Source of the DNA: Rubrivivax sp.
GTDB taxonomy: Bacteria > Pseudomonadota > Gammaproteobacteria > Burkholderiales > Burkholderiaceae_C
Reading direction: 5' to 3'
Length of the DNA stretch: 64,000 nucleotides
Assembly: GCA_026125665.1 (NCBI GenBank)
Contig: JAHCKS010000014.1
Span: 16,008-80,007 of the forward strand
Part shown: piece after piece, positions 46,846 to 57,190 of the stretch
How positions within the stretch are numbered: the first letter of the stretch is position 1
Layout: every line of letters starts with the position of its first letter
Made by a program: the position numbers and the translations under genes
The notes under the pieces: generated by a model
What the model was told of the DNA's origin: nothing
Seen by the model: only the letters and a program-made list of their open reading frames with translations
Databases searched by the model: none

Positions 46846-47318
46846 CGGGCGATCGTGTTCTCGCGGCGGATCTTCGCCTGCAGCTGCAGGATGCCGTACA
46901 GAAGCGCCTCGGCCGTGGGCGGGCAGCCGGGCACGTAGACGTCGACCGGCACGATGCGGTCGCAGCCGCGCACGACGCTGTAGCTGTAGTGGTAGTAGCC
47001 GCCGCCGTTGGCGCAGCTGCCCATCGAGAGCACCCAGCGTGGCTCGGCCATCTGGTCGTACACCTTGCGCAGTGCCGGCGCCATCTTGTTGCACAGCGTG
47101 CCGGCGACGATCATCAGGTCGCTCTGGCGCGGGCTCGGGCGGAACAACATGCCGAAGCGGTCGATGTCGTAGCGCGCGGCGCCGGCGTGCATCATCTCCA
47201 CGGCGCAGCACGCCAGGCCGAAGGTCATCGGCCACAACGAGCCGGTCTTCGACCAGTTGATCAGCTTGTCCACCGAGGTGGTGACGAAGCCTTCCTTCAG
47301 GACGCCTTCGATGCCCAT
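46842..47318 (-). CDS. nuoB: NADH-quinone oxidoreductase subunit B
   Basis: The 158-residue PSST-type subunit that holds terminal [4Fe-4S] cluster N2: tandem Cys in [12 protein letters not shown], Cys in [17 protein letters not shown], and Cys in [13 protein letters not shown]. The full catalytic set is intact. It follows nuoA by 18 bases. Confidence 0.98.
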   Translation of the reverse strand: MGIEGVLKEGFVTTSVDKLINWSKTGSLWPMTFGLACCAVEMMHAGAARYDIDRFGMLFRPSPRQSDLMIVAGTLCNKMAPALRKVYDQMAEPRWVLSMGSCANGGGYYHYSYSVVRGCDRIVPVDVYVPGCPPTAEALLYGILQLQAKIRRENTIAR

Positions 47319-47336
47319 GGTTCGCTCCCGTCGGGA

Positions 47337-47696
47337 CTATTCCCAGTCCAGGGCCCCCTTCTTCCATTCGTAGACGAAGCCGACCACGAGGATCAGCAGG
47401 AAGACCATCATGGCCCAGAAGCCTGACGCGCCGATGTCATGCAGCGCCACCGCCCACGGAAAGAGGAAGGCGATCTCGAGGTCGAACAGGATGAACAGGA
47501 TGGCCACGAGGTAGTAGCGCACGTCGAACTTCATGCGCGCGTCCTCGAAGGCCTCGAAGCCGCACTCGTAGGGGCTGTTCTTCGCCTGGTCGGGCCGGTT
47601 GGGGCCGAGAATGAAGCCCAGCACCTGCGGCGCCACCCCGACCGCGACGCCCACCAGGATGAACAGGATCACCGGCAGGTACGGTTGCAGGTCCAT
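47337..47696 (-). CDS. nuoA: NADH-quinone oxidoreductase subunit A
   Basis: A 119-residue, three-helix subunit; the first gene of the 14-gene nuo operon. The [26 protein letters not shown] stretch includes the conserved Cys loop ([14 protein letters not shown]) that lies by the quinone channel. ATG 47696 with AGGAAG upstream. The operon promoter should lie between 47697 and the terminator at 47758. Confidence 0.97.
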   Translation of the reverse strand: MDLQPYLPVILFILVGVAVGVAPQVLGFILGPNRPDQAKNSPYECGFEAFEDARMKFDVRYYLVAILFILFDLEIAFLFPWAVALHDIGASGFWAMMVFLLILVVGFVYEWKKGALDWE

Positions 47697-47757
47697 CGGG
47701 CTCTTCCTGGGCTGTTCTTGGTGTCGCCGCGCCCCGCGCGTCTCCGGCACGGGCCGC

Positions 47758-47799
47758 AAAAAAGCGCGCGGTGACGACTCATCGCCGCACGGGCGCGCC
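47758..47799 (-). terminator. Rho-independent terminator after tRNA-Leu
   Basis: On the minus strand the hairpin with GCGCG/CGCGC outer arms and GCGG-C-GA/TC-A-CCGC inner arms (47764-47799) is followed by six T residues (47763-47758). It ends secG/tRNA-Leu transcription before the nuoA promoter. Confidence 0.75.
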
Positions 47800-47830
47800 T
47801 TCAGTGTTCTTCTCGTGCTGCTCGAAACCC

Positions 47831-47915
47831 TGGTGCCGACGGCGAGACTCGAACTCGCACAGCTTTCGCCACTACCCCCTCAAGATAGCGTGTCTACCAA
47901 TTTCACCACGTCGGC
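47831..47915 (-). tRNA. tRNA-Leu (anticodon GAG)
   Basis: A class II tRNA of 85 bases with encoded CCA. The acceptor stem GCCGACG pairs with CGTCGGC; the D-arm (GTGGTGAAATTGGTAGACAC), anticodon stem CTATC/GGTAG with loop TTGAGGG, a long variable arm and T-arm GAGTTCGAGTCTC are all present. Anticodon GAG reads CUC/CUU. It lies in the gap between secG and nuoA, a conserved beta-proteobacterial position. Confidence 0.96.
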
Positions 47916-47984
47916 ACGATCTCGCTTGCGCTCTCGTTCGGGCCTGTCTTCGCATGAGGGCTTGGCTCGACAGGACCGACGGAA

Positions 47985-47990
47985 ATTCTA
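47985..47990 (-). promoter_or_regulatory. Possible -10 box for tRNA-Leu
   Basis: TAGAAT on the minus strand lies 70 bases upstream of the tRNA 5' end, in the only A/T-rich patch between secG and the tRNA. No clear -35 is visible; read-through from secG is the alternative. Confidence 0.3.
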
Positions 47991-47997
47991 GCCCGAT

Positions 47998-48465
47998 TCA
48001 CTTCGTCGGAATGGCCGGCGCGGCCGACGACGCAGGCGCGGTGGCGGCCGCGGCAGAGGGGCTCGCAGCGGGCGCCGGAACGCCGGGGGCGGCCGCAGGT
48101 GCGGCGCCGCCGGAAGGCCCGCCTGACGTTGTGCCCGTGGGGATCGCGCCCGTTGCCGGCGCGCTGGCCGGCCCGCTGGCCGCGACGGCCGGGCGATCGA
48201 GCACGCTGCCGCCTTCGACCTGGCGGCCGCCGGCGCCGATGTAGGCCAGCACGAGCGTGCAGGCGAAAAAGACCGTCGCGCACACCGCCGTCGAGCGGGA
48301 CAGGAAGTTGGCGCTGCCGGTGGCACCGAACAGGCTGCCGGAGGCGCCGCTGCCGAACGAGGCGCCCATGTCCGCGCCCTTGCCGTGCTGCACGAGCACC
48401 AGGCCGATCATCGCCAGCGCAGACAGCAGCTGGACGGCGAGGACCAGCGTCAACCAGATTTGCAT
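47998..48465 (-). CDS. secG: Preprotein translocase subunit SecG
   Basis: A 155-residue Sec translocon accessory subunit. Two membrane helices (about 2-22 and 57-77) surround the conserved LVQHGKGADMGASFGSGASG loop. After about residue 80 it has a long Ala/Pro/Gly-rich periplasmic or cytoplasmic tail, longer than in E. coli SecG (110). It follows tpiA, the usual gene order. Confidence 0.95.
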   Translation of the reverse strand: MQIWLTLVLAVQLLSALAMIGLVLVQHGKGADMGASFGSGASGSLFGATGSANFLSRSTAVCATVFFACTLVLAYIGAGGRQVEGGSVLDRPAVAASGPASAPATGAIPTGTTSGGPSGGAAPAAAPGVPAPAASPSAAAATAPASSAAPAIPTK

Positions 48466-48515
48466 GATCGGGAAGCTCCGGGGAAGTCTTGTTCTGTTCG
48501 TCGCGCTCGTCAGGC

Positions 48516-49256
48516 TCAGCCCGCGGCGCGGCAGATGGCGATGAAGTCGGCCGCCTTCAGCGACGCGCCGCCGATGAGGCCGCCGTCGATGTCGGGCATG
48601 GCGAAGAGCGCCGCGGCGTTGTCGGCCTTGACGCTGCCGCCGTAGAGGATGCGCATGCGCTCGGCGTGGCCGGTGGCCGCCTGCAGCTGCGCGCGCAGCA
48701 CGGCGTGCACCGCCTGTGCCTGCTCGGGCGTGGCGGTGCGGCCGGTGCCGATCGCCCACACAGGCTCGTAGGCCACCACCATCTCGGCGGCGCAGTGCGC
48801 CAGCGTGTGGATGACGGCCGACAGCTGCCGCTTCACGACCGCCTCGGTCTGGCCGGCATCACGCTCGGCGAGCGTCTCGCCGACGCAGACGACGGGCGTG
48901 ACGCCGCGGCCGAGCGCGGCCTGCGCCTTCGCCGCGACGAGCTCGTCGCTCTCGCCGTGGTAGGCACGGCGCTCGCTGTGGCCCACGATGGCGTAGCGGC
49001 AGCCGCACTCCTGCAGCATCGCCGCCGAGATCTCGCCGGTGTAGGCACCCTGAGCGTGCGGCGAGACGTCCTGCGCGCCCCAGCGCAGGTCGCTGCCGGC
49101 CAGCTGCGCTGCCGTTTCACCGAGGAAGACGAAGGGCACGCAGACGGCCACGTCGGCGGCGAACGGCCGGGCCGCGAGCAGCGCCGCCAGCAGCTCGGCG
49201 TTGGCCGGCCGGCTGCCGTGCATCTTCCAGTTGCCCACCACCAGCTTGCGTCGCAT
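48516..49256 (-). CDS. tpiA: Triosephosphate isomerase
   Basis: A 246-residue glycolytic enzyme interconverting dihydroxyacetone phosphate and glyceraldehyde 3-phosphate. Catalytic Lys in VVGNWKMHG, His in [15 protein letters not shown], Glu in [13 protein letters not shown] (with the flexible lid) and the phosphate site [14 protein letters not shown] are all present. Start 49256. Confidence 0.98.
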   Translation of the reverse strand: MRRKLVVGNWKMHGSRPANAELLAALLAARPFAADVAVCVPFVFLGETAAQLAGSDLRWGAQDVSPHAQGAYTGEISAAMLQECGCRYAIVGHSERRAYHGESDELVAAKAQAALGRGVTPVVCVGETLAERDAGQTEAVVKRQLSAVIHTLAHCAAEMVVAYEPVWAIGTGRTATPEQAQAVHAVLRAQLQAATGHAERMRILYGGSVKADNAAALFAMPDIDGGLIGGASLKAADFIAICRAAG

Positions 49257-49279
49257 CGCCACCCCTTCCGCCTCGCCGC

Positions 49280-50293
49280 TCACCACGCGAGCACGATCTT
49301 GCCCACGTGCGCGCTGCTCTCCATCAGCGCGTGCGCTGCGGCCGCCTGCGCGGCCGGGAAGACGCGGTGGATCACCGGCTTGATGCGCCCCTGGCCCGAG
49401 CTGCCGAGCAGCGGCCACACCCGCTCGCGCAGGTCCTGCGCCAGCGCGGTCTTGTAGGCCACCGAGCGCGGCCGCAGCGTCGAACCGGTGATGGCCAGGC
49501 GCTTGCGCAGCAGCAAGCCGGCGTCGAGCCGGCTCGAGGTGCCGCCCTGCACGGCGATGAGCGCCAGGCGCCCATCCTCGGCCATGCACTGCAGCTCGCG
49601 TTCGATGTAGTCGCCGCCGACCATGTCGAGCACGACGTCGGCGCCCTGGCCCGCAGCGTCGGACGTCAGGCGCTTCACCTCGGCGACGAAGTCCTGCGTC
49701 TTGTAGTTGATGCCGTGGTCGGCACCGAGGGCCACGCAGGCGGCGCACTTCTCGTCGGTGCCAGCGGTGACGATGACCTTCGTGCGGCCCTCGGACAGGG
49801 CCTTGGCGAGCTGGATCGCGGTGACGCCGATGCCGCTGGAGCCGCCCTGCACGAGCAGCGTCTCGCCCGGCTGAAGCTTGGCGATCGTGAACACGTTCTG
49901 CCAGACGGTGAAGAAGGTCTCCGGCAGGCTCGCCGCCTCGACCATCGTGAGCCCCGAGGGAACCGGCAGGCACTGCCCGGCCGGCGCCACGCAGCGCTCG
50001 GCGTAGCCGCCGCCGGCCACCAGCGCGCACACCGGGTCGCCGAGCTTCAGCCCCGCGCTGGCCAGGTCCGCGGGCGCGCCCCCGGCCACGGTGCCCGCGA
50101 CCTCCAGGCCCGGCAGGTCGGAGACACCCGGTGGCATCGGGTACAGGCCCTTGCGTTGCAGCACGTCGGGCCGGTTGATGCCCGAAGCCTGCACGGCGAT
50201 CAGCAACTCGCCAGGAGCCGGCACGGGCTCGGGCCGCTCGGTCGGCTGCAGCACTTCGGGCGGGCCGAAGCGCGTGATCTGAACCGCGCGCAT
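49280..50293 (-). CDS. NAD(P)H quinone oxidoreductase (PIG3/Qor family)
   Basis: A 337-residue zinc-independent medium-chain dehydrogenase. The N-terminus [15 protein letters not shown] and [20 protein letters not shown] fix the PIG3-like subfamily; the nucleotide loop is [20 protein letters not shown]. It reduces quinones with NADPH by family. It sits between pnp and tpiA, with 15 bases to the pnp stop, and is probably part of the leftward rpsO-pnp-tpiA-secG transcript. Confidence 0.92.
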   Translation of the reverse strand: MRAVQITRFGPPEVLQPTERPEPVPAPGELLIAVQASGINRPDVLQRKGLYPMPPGVSDLPGLEVAGTVAGGAPADLASAGLKLGDPVCALVAGGGYAERCVAPAGQCLPVPSGLTMVEAASLPETFFTVWQNVFTIAKLQPGETLLVQGGSSGIGVTAIQLAKALSEGRTKVIVTAGTDEKCAACVALGADHGINYKTQDFVAEVKRLTSDAAGQGADVVLDMVGGDYIERELQCMAEDGRLALIAVQGGTSSRLDAGLLLRKRLAITGSTLRPRSVAYKTALAQDLRERVWPLLGSSGQGRIKPVIHRVFPAAQAAAAHALMESSAHVGKIVLAW

Positions 50294-50308
50294 CGCGCTC
50301 CCTCCGGC

Positions 50309-52663
50309 TCAGTACGGATTGCCGCTGCCCTGCGGCGTGCTGCCGCCCTCCGACGGACCACCGCCTTCGGACGCAGCGGCCGGGGCCGGCGAGGCGGAAG
50401 CCTCGGCCGTCGCCGTGTCGGCGGCGTAGCCTTCGCGGGGCTCGCGCGGCTCACGCGCTTCGCGCGGCTCGCGGTCGCGGCGCGGCCGGTCGCCGCGGTC
50501 GCCCCTGTCGCCACGCGGCCCGCGGTCGCCGTACTCACGCCGCGGCCGCTCTTCCTCGACAAACCCCTCGGGTCGCTCGAGTAGCGCCTTCATGCTGAGC
50601 TTGATGCGGCCCTTGTCGTCGGTCTCGAGCACCTTGACCTTCACCACCTGGCCTTCGGCCAGGAAGTCGGTGACCTTCTCGACGCGCTGGTGCGCGATCT
50701 GGCTGATGTGCAGCAGGCCGTCCTTCCCGGGCAGGATCTGCACCAGCGCGCCGAAGTCGAGGATCTTCGTGATCGGGCCCTCGTAGACCTTGCCGATCTC
50801 GGCCTCGGCGGTGATGTCCTCGATGCGCTTGCGCGCGAATGCGGCCTTGTCGGCGTCGGTGCTGGCGATGGTGATCGTGCCGTCCTCGGCGATGTCGATC
50901 GTCGTGCCGGTCTCCTCGGTCAGCGCGCGGATGGTCGAGCCGCCCTTGCCGATGACGTCGCGGATCTTCTCCGGGTTGATCTTCATCGTGTACAGGCGCG
51001 GCGCGAACTGGCTCACCTCGGCCTTGGCACCGCCGATCGCCTCGACCATCCTGGAGAGGATGTGCAGGCGCGCCTCCTTCGCCTGCGCCAGGGCCACCTG
51101 CATGATCTCCTTGGTGATGCCCTGGATCTTGATGTCCATCTGCAGCGCCGTGATACCGCTGCCGGTACCGGCGACCTTGAAGTCCATGTCGCCGAGGTGG
51201 TCCTCGTCGCCGAGGATGTCGGTCAGCACGGCGAAGCGGTTGCCTTCCTTGATGAGGCCCATGGCGATGCCGGCCACGTGCGCCTTCAGCGGCACGCCGG
51301 CGTCCATCAGGCTCAGGCAGCCGCCGCAGACGCTGGCCATCGAGGACGAGCCGTTGCTCTCGGTGATCTCGCTCACGACCCGCAGCGTGTAGGGAAACTC
51401 CTCGCGCGTGGGCAGCACCGCGACGAGCGCCCGCTTGGCCAGGCGCCCGTGGCCGATCTCGCGCCGCTTCGGGCTGCCGACCCGGCCTGTCTCGCCGGTG
51501 GCGAAGGGCGGCATGTTGTAGTGGAGCATGAAGCGGTCTTCGAACTCGCCGGCCAGCGCGTCGATGCGCTGCGCGTCGCGCTCGGTGCCGAGCGTGGCCG
51601 CCACCAGGGCCTGCGTCTCGCCGCGCGTGAAGAGGGCCGAGCCGTGCGTGCGCGGCAGCACGCCGGTGCGGATCTCGATCGGGCGCACGGTGCGCGTGTC
51701 GCGGCCGTCGATGCGCGGCTCGCCGGCGAGGATCTGGCTGCGCACGATGCGCGCCTCGGTGTCAAACAGCAGGTTGTCGACCTTGACCTCGTCGAACTCG
51801 GCACCCTCGGCGGCGAGTGCCGCCTTCACGCCGGCGTAGGCCTCGCGGCAGGCCTGAGTGCGCGCCTGCTTGCTGCGGATCTGGTAGGCGGCGCGCAGCT
51901 TCTCCTCGGCCAGCGCGTTGACCTTGGCGATGAAGGCCTCGTCCTTGGCCGGCGCCTGCCAGGGCCACTCGGGCTTGCCGGCGTCGCGCACGAGCTCATT
52001 GATGGCCGCGATGGCGATCTTGCCCTGGTCATGGCCGAAGACGACGGCGCCCAGCATCACCTCCTCGGTGAGTTGCAGCGCCTCGCTCTCGACCATGAGC
52101 ACCGCCGCCTCGGTGCCGGCGACGACGAGGTCCATCTGGCTCTCGGCGAGCTGCGTCTTGCTCGGGTTGAGCACGTACTCGCCGTTGAGGTAGCCGACAC
52201 GCGCCGCGCCGATCGGGCCGTTGAACGGCACGCCGCTGACGGCCAGCGCGGCGCTCGCGCCGATCATCGCCGGGATGTCGGCGGCGATCTCGGGGTTCAG
52301 GCTCAGCACGTGGATGACGACCTGCACCTCGTTGAAGAAGCCGTCCGGGAACAGCGGGCGGATCGGCCGGTCGATGAGACGGCTGGTGAGCGTCTCGAGC
52401 TCGCTCGGGCGACCTTCACGCTTGAAGAAGCTGCCCGGGATCTTGCCTGCCGCGTAGGTCTTCTCGATGTAGTCGACGGTGAGCGGGAAGAAGTCCTGCC
52501 CCGGCTTGGCCTCGCTGCGGGCCACGACCGTGGCCAGGACCACCGTGTCGTCCATGTTCACGAGCACGGCGCCGCCGGCCTGGCGGGCGATCTCGCCCGT
52601 CTCGAGAGTGACGGTGTTGGCGCCCCACTGGAAGGTCTTCGTGACCTTGTTGAACATGCTCAT
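50309..52663 (-). CDS. pnp: Polyribonucleotide nucleotidyltransferase (PNPase)
   Basis: A 784-residue 3'-5' exoribonuclease. Two RNase PH domains (about 10-230 and 310-540; active-site [10 protein letters not shown]-like [20 protein letters not shown] and [19 protein letters not shown]), a KH domain with [12 protein letters not shown] and an S1 domain ([20 protein letters not shown]) are present. The C-terminus is an Arg/Asp/Gly-rich tail with repeated RGDRGDR/REPREP units of likely RNA or RNase-E interaction. Downstream of rpsO. Confidence 0.97.
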   Translation of the reverse strand: MSMFNKVTKTFQWGANTVTLETGEIARQAGGAVLVNMDDTVVLATVVARSEAKPGQDFFPLTVDYIEKTYAAGKIPGSFFKREGRPSELETLTSRLIDRPIRPLFPDGFFNEVQVVIHVLSLNPEIAADIPAMIGASAALAVSGVPFNGPIGAARVGYLNGEYVLNPSKTQLAESQMDLVVAGTEAAVLMVESEALQLTEEVMLGAVVFGHDQGKIAIAAINELVRDAGKPEWPWQAPAKDEAFIAKVNALAEEKLRAAYQIRSKQARTQACREAYAGVKAALAAEGAEFDEVKVDNLLFDTEARIVRSQILAGEPRIDGRDTRTVRPIEIRTGVLPRTHGSALFTRGETQALVAATLGTERDAQRIDALAGEFEDRFMLHYNMPPFATGETGRVGSPKRREIGHGRLAKRALVAVLPTREEFPYTLRVVSEITESNGSSSMASVCGGCLSLMDAGVPLKAHVAGIAMGLIKEGNRFAVLTDILGDEDHLGDMDFKVAGTGSGITALQMDIKIQGITKEIMQVALAQAKEARLHILSRMVEAIGGAKAEVSQFAPRLYTMKINPEKIRDVIGKGGSTIRALTEETGTTIDIAEDGTITIASTDADKAAFARKRIEDITAEAEIGKVYEGPITKILDFGALVQILPGKDGLLHISQIAHQRVEKVTDFLAEGQVVKVKVLETDDKGRIKLSMKALLERPEGFVEEERPRREYGDRGPRGDRGDRGDRPRRDREPREAREPREPREGYAADTATAEASASPAPAAASEGGGPSEGGSTPQGSGNPY

Positions 52664-52800
52664 GCGTGCGTCTCCTTGGTGCGGATCAGTGCGGATGGTT
52701 CAGGAGCGGGTGCGCGCGATGCCATTCCAGCGAGGCTCGCCGTTCGGCGAGGCGTCCTTGGAATGACACGGCAGCGTGCAACCCGGGTGGGGTGGAGGGA

Positions 52801-52851
52801 GGCGGCCCGGAGCCCGCGCCGCGGGCTCCTTGTGCTGGCTCTTGGGCCGCC
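52801..52851 (-). promoter_or_regulatory. Nested hairpins between rpsO and pnp
   Basis: Starting at the last base of the rpsO stop, the RNA can fold an outer stem GGCGGCCC/GGGCCGCC (52844-52851 with 52801-52808) around an inner perfect 10-bp stem GGAGCCCGCG/CGCGGGCTCC (52809-52829). No T tract follows. It sits where the E. coli rpsO-pnp operon has its terminator and RNase III cleavage site. Confidence 0.6.
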
Positions 52852-53120
52852 TACTTGCGAAGGCCGAGCTTGGCGATGAGCGCCGTGTAGCGCTCGGCGT
52901 CCTTGCCCTTCAGGTAGGTCAGCAGGCGCTTGCGCTGGTTCACGAGCTTCAGCAGGCCCCGGCGACCATGATGGTCCTTCAGGTGCTGCTTGAAGTGCGG
53001 CGTGAGCTCGTTGATGCGTGCGGTGAGCAGCGCGACCTGCACTTCGGGGCTGCCGGTGTCGGCAGTGCCGCGGGCGTTTTCCTTGACGATGTCGGCCTTG
53101 GCGGCGGCGGTGAGCGGCAT
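52851..53120 (-). CDS. rpsO: 30S ribosomal protein S15
   Basis: An 89-residue primary 16S rRNA-binding protein. The [14 protein letters not shown]-like [39 protein letters not shown] and [16 protein letters not shown] pieces are typical. Start MPLTAAAK at 53120 with GAAACGCTCCCC upstream, lacking a strong Shine-Dalgarno. Confidence 0.98.
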   Translation of the reverse strand: MPLTAAAKADIVKENARGTADTGSPEVQVALLTARINELTPHFKQHLKDHHGRRGLLKLVNQRKRLLTYLKGKDAERYTALIAKLGLRK

Positions 53121-53287
53121 GGGGAGCGTTTCCTGTGTGAGCGGAAGCCCCGCCGCGTCTTCTGGCCGGCAAGAGACGCCGGCGCTCGCGCGTGCGGTTT
53201 CCGGTTGGACTTGCGGACGCCAGTGAAACCGACCGGCGCCGTGCTGTGCCTTCACCAGGGAACACCCCCGGCGGAAGGAAGCGGCAG

Positions 53288-53293
53288 ATTATA
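53288..53293 (-). promoter_or_regulatory. Perfect -10 box of the rpsO promoter
   Basis: TATAAT on the minus strand lies about 170 bases upstream of the rpsO ATG, the only A/T-rich hexamer in a GC-rich leader. A -35 at the usual distance is weak. The long leader would allow S15-type autoregulation. Confidence 0.5.
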
Positions 53294-53322
53294 CGCAGGG
53301 TGCCGGCAACGCCGCGCCGGCC

Positions 53323-54366
53323 TCATGGCACCGCGGCCAGGTCCTCGAGCGGCCAGCGCGGGCGCACGTCGAATGCGCCGGCATGCGTGCCGCTGTCGAG
53401 CCCTTCGCAGGCACGCATCGCCGCGGCGAGCGCGATCATCGCGCCGTTGTCGGTGCACAGCGCCAGCGGCGGGAAGTGAACCTCGGCGCGCAGCTTCGCC
53501 GCGCCCTTTGCCAGCGCGGCGCGCAGGCGCCGGTTGGCGCCGACGCCACCGGCCACGACGAGCCGACTCAGGCCGCTCGCGCGCAGCGCGCGCAGCGACT
53601 TGGCCACGAGCACGTCGACGATGGCCGCCTGCGTGCCTGCGGCGAGGTCGGCGCGCGCCGCCGGCGTGGGCTCGGGCCCGAGCTTGCGCAACTGCGTCGC
53701 GACCGCCGTCTTGAGGCCGGCGAACGAGAAGTCGAGGTCGCCGCTGTGCAGCAGCGGCCGCGGCAGCGCGATGGCGCGCTCGTCCCCCTGCTCGGCCAGT
53801 CGCGCCAGCGCCGGCCCGCCGGGGTAGCCGAGGCCGAGCAGCTTGGCACTCTTGTCGAACGCCTCGCCGGCGGCGTCGTCGACCGTCTCGCCCAGCAGCG
53901 TGTAGCGGCCGACGCCTTCGACGCGCATCAGTTGCGTGTGCCCACCCGAGACGAGCAGCGCGACGAACGGGAACGCCGGCGGCTCGTCGGCAAGGAAGGG
54001 CGACAGCAGGTGGCCTTCGAGATGGTGCACGCCGAGCGTCGGCCGGCCGAGCGCCGCGCCGAGCGCCACGGCCACCCCAGCGCCGACGAGCAACGCTCCG
54101 GCCAGTCCCGGGCCGCGCGTGTAGGCGACGAGGTCGACCGCCTCCAGGCCGACGCCGGCCGAGTGCAGCACCTGCCGCGCCAGCGGCAGCACGCGCCGGA
54201 TGTGGTCGCGCGACGCGAGCTCGGGCACGACGCCGCCGTAGGCCTCGTGCATCGCCGCCTGGCTGTGCAGCGCGTCGGCAAGCAGGCGCGGCCTGGCGCC
54301 CGGCTCGTGACGCACGAGCGCGACGCCGGTCTCGTCGCACGAGGACTCGAAGCCGAGGACGATCAT
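53323..54366 (-). CDS. tsaD: tRNA N6-adenosine threonylcarbamoyltransferase
   Basis: A 347-residue enzyme that adds the t6A modification at A37 of ANN-decoding tRNAs. [13 protein letters not shown] is the N-terminal nucleotide site; [22 protein letters not shown] contains the metal-binding His pair, and [11 protein letters not shown] the ATP site. Starts 54366, 31 bases downstream of fdx; its usual neighbour rpsU is absent. Confidence 0.97.
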   Translation of the reverse strand: MIVLGFESSCDETGVALVRHEPGARPRLLADALHSQAAMHEAYGGVVPELASRDHIRRVLPLARQVLHSAGVGLEAVDLVAYTRGPGLAGALLVGAGVAVALGAALGRPTLGVHHLEGHLLSPFLADEPPAFPFVALLVSGGHTQLMRVEGVGRYTLLGETVDDAAGEAFDKSAKLLGLGYPGGPALARLAEQGDERAIALPRPLLHSGDLDFSFAGLKTAVATQLRKLGPEPTPAARADLAAGTQAAIVDVLVAKSLRALRASGLSRLVVAGGVGANRRLRAALAKGAAKLRAEVHFPPLALCTDNGAMIALAAAMRACEGLDSGTHAGAFDVRPRWPLEDLAAVP

Positions 54367-54397
54367 CGTGCGCTCGCGGCAACGTGCGAACGGCCGT

Positions 54398-54739
54398 TCA
54401 GCCGTGCTTCTCCTTGGCGTGGTTGATCGAGTACTTCGGGATCTCGATCGTCACGTCCTGGTCGCTGAGGATGGCCTGGCACGACAGGCGCGAGGTCGGC
54501 GTCAGGCCCCAGGCGCGGTCGAGCAGGTCCTCCTCGGCCTCGTCCATCTCGCCGAGCGACGCGAAGCCTTCCTTCACGACGACATGGCAGGTCGTGCAGG
54601 CGCAGCTCATCTCGCAGGCGTGTTCGATGGCGATGCCGTTCTCGAGCAGGGCCTCGCAGATCGACGTGCCGCGCTCGGCCGTGATCGTGTCGCCCTCGGG
54701 GCAGTACTCGGCATGCGGAAGGACGTGGATGACGGGCAT
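54398..54739 (-). CDS. fdx: ISC-type [2Fe-2S] ferredoxin
   Basis: A 113-residue adrenodoxin-like ferredoxin that donates electrons to IscS/IscU cluster assembly. The Cys ligands are in [15 protein letters not shown] (C-x5-C-x2-C pattern) and in [28 protein letters not shown] is the conserved acidic partner surface. Last gene of the isc operon; no iscX follows. Confidence 0.95.
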   Translation of the reverse strand: MPVIHVLPHAEYCPEGDTITAERGTSICEALLENGIAIEHACEMSCACTTCHVVVKEGFASLGEMDEAEEDLLDRAWGLTPTSRLSCQAILSDQDVTIEIPKYSINHAKEKHG

Positions 54740-54763
54740 GGCAGGCAGCGGCGCGAGGCCGCG

Positions 54764-56620
54764 CTAGACCTCTTCCAGGCGCTTGCCCGCGAGCGCGTGG
54801 CGGATGCTCTCGTTCATGCGCGCCGCCGCGAAGGATTCGGTGCCCGCTGCCAGCGCCTTCACCGCCGCCTCGATGGCGCCGGCATCGTCGCCGGCGGCCA
54901 CGCGCTCGGCATGCACCAGCAGGCGCTCGATCTCGGCGCGCTCCGCGGCCTCGAGCAGCGCGGCGTCGGCGGCCAGCGCCGAGCGCGTGGCGAGCACGAG
55001 CCGCTCGGCCTCGACGCGCGCCTCGCGCAGGCTGCGCACGGACATGTCGGCCTCGGCGTGCGTGAAGCCCTCGCGCAGCATGCGCGCGATGTCCTCGTCG
55101 GCCAGGCCGTAGCTCGGCTTGACCGTCACGGAGGCCTGCACGCCGGACGTCAGCTCGCGCGCCGAGACACCGAGCAGCCCGTCGGCATCGACCTGGAACG
55201 TGACCCGGATGCGCGCCGCGCCGGCGGCCATCGGCGGAATGCCGCGCAGCTCGAAGCGCGCCAGCGAGCGGCAGTCCTCGACGCGCTCGCGCTCGCCTTG
55301 CACGACGTGGATGGCCATCGCCGTCTGGCCGTCCTTGAAGGTGGTGAAGTCCTGCGCCTTGGCCACCGGGATGGTGGTGTTGCGCTCGACGATGCGCTCG
55401 ACGAGCCCGCCCATCGTCTCCAGGCCGAGCGACAGCGCGATCACGTCCAGCAGCAGCAGTTCGCCTTCCTTGGCGTGGCCGGCCAGCGCGTGCGCCTGCA
55501 CCGCAGCGCCGATGGCCACGACCTCGTCGGGGTTCACGTTGGTCAGCGGCTCGCGGCCGAAGAGCTCGCCGACGGCCTGCCGCACGAGCGGCATGCGGGT
55601 GCTGCCGCCGACCATCACGACGCCCTGCACCTCCTCGGGCGACACGCGGGCGTCGCGCAGCACACGCTTCACCTCGCGCACCGTGCGCTCGACGAAGGGC
55701 CGGGCGATGGCATCAAGCTGCGCGTGCCTCACCTCCACCTCGACCGTGCGGCCGCCGATCGCGGCACGCCAGGGCGCCGCCGCGGCGCTGCTCAGCGCCT
55801 CCTTCGTCGCGCGCGCGGCCACCAGCGCCGCGCGGCGGTCCGGCGGCGACGTGGCGACCACGCCGGCCGCGTCGAGCGCCCAGTCGGCCAGCGCGTGGTC
55901 GATGTCGTCGCCGCCGAGCGCCGCGTCGCCGCCGGTGGCGACGACCTCGAACACGCCCTTGGCCAGGCGCAGCAGCGAGATGTCGAACGTGCCCCCGCCG
56001 AGGTCGTAGACGGCGTAGAGGCCCTCGCTGCCGTGGTCCAGGCCATAGGCGACGGCGGCGGCCGTCGGCTCGCTGATGAGGCGCAGCACGTTCAGGCCGG
56101 CCAGCTGCGCCGCGTCCTTCGTCGCCTGGCGCTGCGCCTCGTCGAAGTAGGCCGGCACGGTGATGACGGCGCCGAAGAGGTCGTCGTCGAAGGTCTGTTC
56201 GGCGCGCTGCCGCAGCGTGGCCAGGATCTCGGCCGCCACTTCCACCGGCGTCTTCTCGCCGGCAACGGTGGCGACCGCCACCATGCCCGGCCGATCGACG
56301 AAGCGGTACGGGAGCTTGCCGTGTCCGGCGATGTCCGCGAGCCGCCGGCCCATGAAGCGCTTGGCCGAGACGACGGTGTTCTCCGGATCCTCGGCCTGCG
56401 CCGCCAGCGCGGCGTGGCCGACGACACGCGCCCCGCCTTCGAGGTAGCGCACGGCCGAGGGCAGCAGCACGCGGCCGGCACCGTCGGGCAGGCACTCGGG
56501 CAGGCCGTGCCGCACCGCGGCCACGAGCGAGTTCGTCGTGCCGAGGTCGATGCCCACGGCGATGCGCCGCTGGTGCGGGTCGGGGCTCGCGCCGGGTTCG
56601 GAGATCTGCAGCAGGGCCAT
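54764..56620 (-). CDS. hscA: Fe-S cluster biogenesis chaperone HscA
   Basis: A 618-residue DnaK-like ATPase specialised for IscU. The ATPase motifs [30 protein letters not shown] and [16 protein letters not shown] are present, and the substrate domain begins around 390. It is 27 bases after hscB and 24 bases before fdx, in the operon order hscB-hscA-fdx. Confidence 0.96.
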   Translation of the reverse strand: MALLQISEPGASPDPHQRRIAVGIDLGTTNSLVAAVRHGLPECLPDGAGRVLLPSAVRYLEGGARVVGHAALAAQAEDPENTVVSAKRFMGRRLADIAGHGKLPYRFVDRPGMVAVATVAGEKTPVEVAAEILATLRQRAEQTFDDDLFGAVITVPAYFDEAQRQATKDAAQLAGLNVLRLISEPTAAAVAYGLDHGSEGLYAVYDLGGGTFDISLLRLAKGVFEVVATGGDAALGGDDIDHALADWALDAAGVVATSPPDRRAALVAARATKEALSSAAAAPWRAAIGGRTVEVEVRHAQLDAIARPFVERTVREVKRVLRDARVSPEEVQGVVMVGGSTRMPLVRQAVGELFGREPLTNVNPDEVVAIGAAVQAHALAGHAKEGELLLLDVIALSLGLETMGGLVERIVERNTTIPVAKAQDFTTFKDGQTAMAIHVVQGERERVEDCRSLARFELRGIPPMAAGAARIRVTFQVDADGLLGVSARELTSGVQASVTVKPSYGLADEDIARMLREGFTHAEADMSVRSLREARVEAERLVLATRSALAADAALLEAAERAEIERLLVHAERVAAGDDAGAIEAAVKALAAGTESFAAARMNESIRHALAGKRLEEV

Positions 56621-56647
56621 GGGCTTCGTCGTCGGGCCGGGCGCGGT

Positions 56648-57190
56648 TCAGTGTGCGTCCATCGCTTCGAGGCGGCGCGCGATGTCTTCGCGGAAGCGCG
56701 CCACGAACATCAGCGCGCGCACCTCGGCTGCGGCGGCCGCGGCGTCGCCGGCCTCGTCCAGCAGGTGTTCGAGGCGCGCCAGCCCCGCGCGTTCGTCGCG
56801 CGCCACCTCGTCGTCCAGCGCCGCCACGGCCACCGCGTCGGCCGCCTCTTCCAGCGCCTCGCGCCAGGCCATCTGCCGCGCCAGGAAGGCGGCCGGCATC
56901 GAGGTGTTGCTTTCCGCCTGCACCGGCGCGCCGCGCAGCTCGCACAGGTAGGCGGCGCGCTTCAGCGGGTCCTTCAGCCGCGCGTGCGCCTCGTTGACGC
57001 GCACCGCCCACTGCATCGCCACGCGCTGCGCGGCGGGGCCGGCGGCAGCGAAGCGGTCGGGGTGCACCTCGGCCTGCAGCATGCGCCGGCGCTCGTCGAG
57101 TTGCGCACGGCCGAGCGCCTGGCGCTCGGGCAGACCGAACAGCACGAAGTCGTTGTCGGTGAGTTGCGGCAGCGTGCTCATGGCGTTCAT
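56648..57190 (-). CDS. hscB: Fe-S co-chaperone HscB (J-domain)
   Basis: A 180-residue J-protein that delivers IscU to HscA. The J-domain has QAEVHPDRFA with the HPD triad at about 42-44, and the C-terminal three-helix part contains the conserved MAWREALEEAAD segment. Start 57190 overlaps the GNAT stop (ATGA); the Met at 57181 is an alternative with a native-looking N-terminus (MSTLPQL). Confidence 0.95.
   Translation of the reverse strand: MNAMSTLPQLTDNDFVLFGLPERQALGRAQLDERRRMLQAEVHPDRFAAAGPAAQRVAMQWAVRVNEAHARLKDPLKRAAYLCELRGAPVQAESNTSMPAAFLARQMAWREALEEAADAVAVAALDDEVARDERAGLARLEHLLDEAGDAAAAAAEVRALMFVARFREDIARRLEAMDAH

Noticed and set aside
47758-47830. Second tRNA next to tRNA-Leu
   Set aside because: The A/T run and hairpin fit a terminator; no cloverleaf with a T-arm could be built.
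53121-53322. Small gene between rpsO and tsaD
   Set aside because: No frame with a start and a plausible sequence; the region holds the rpsO leader and a TATAAT -10 box.
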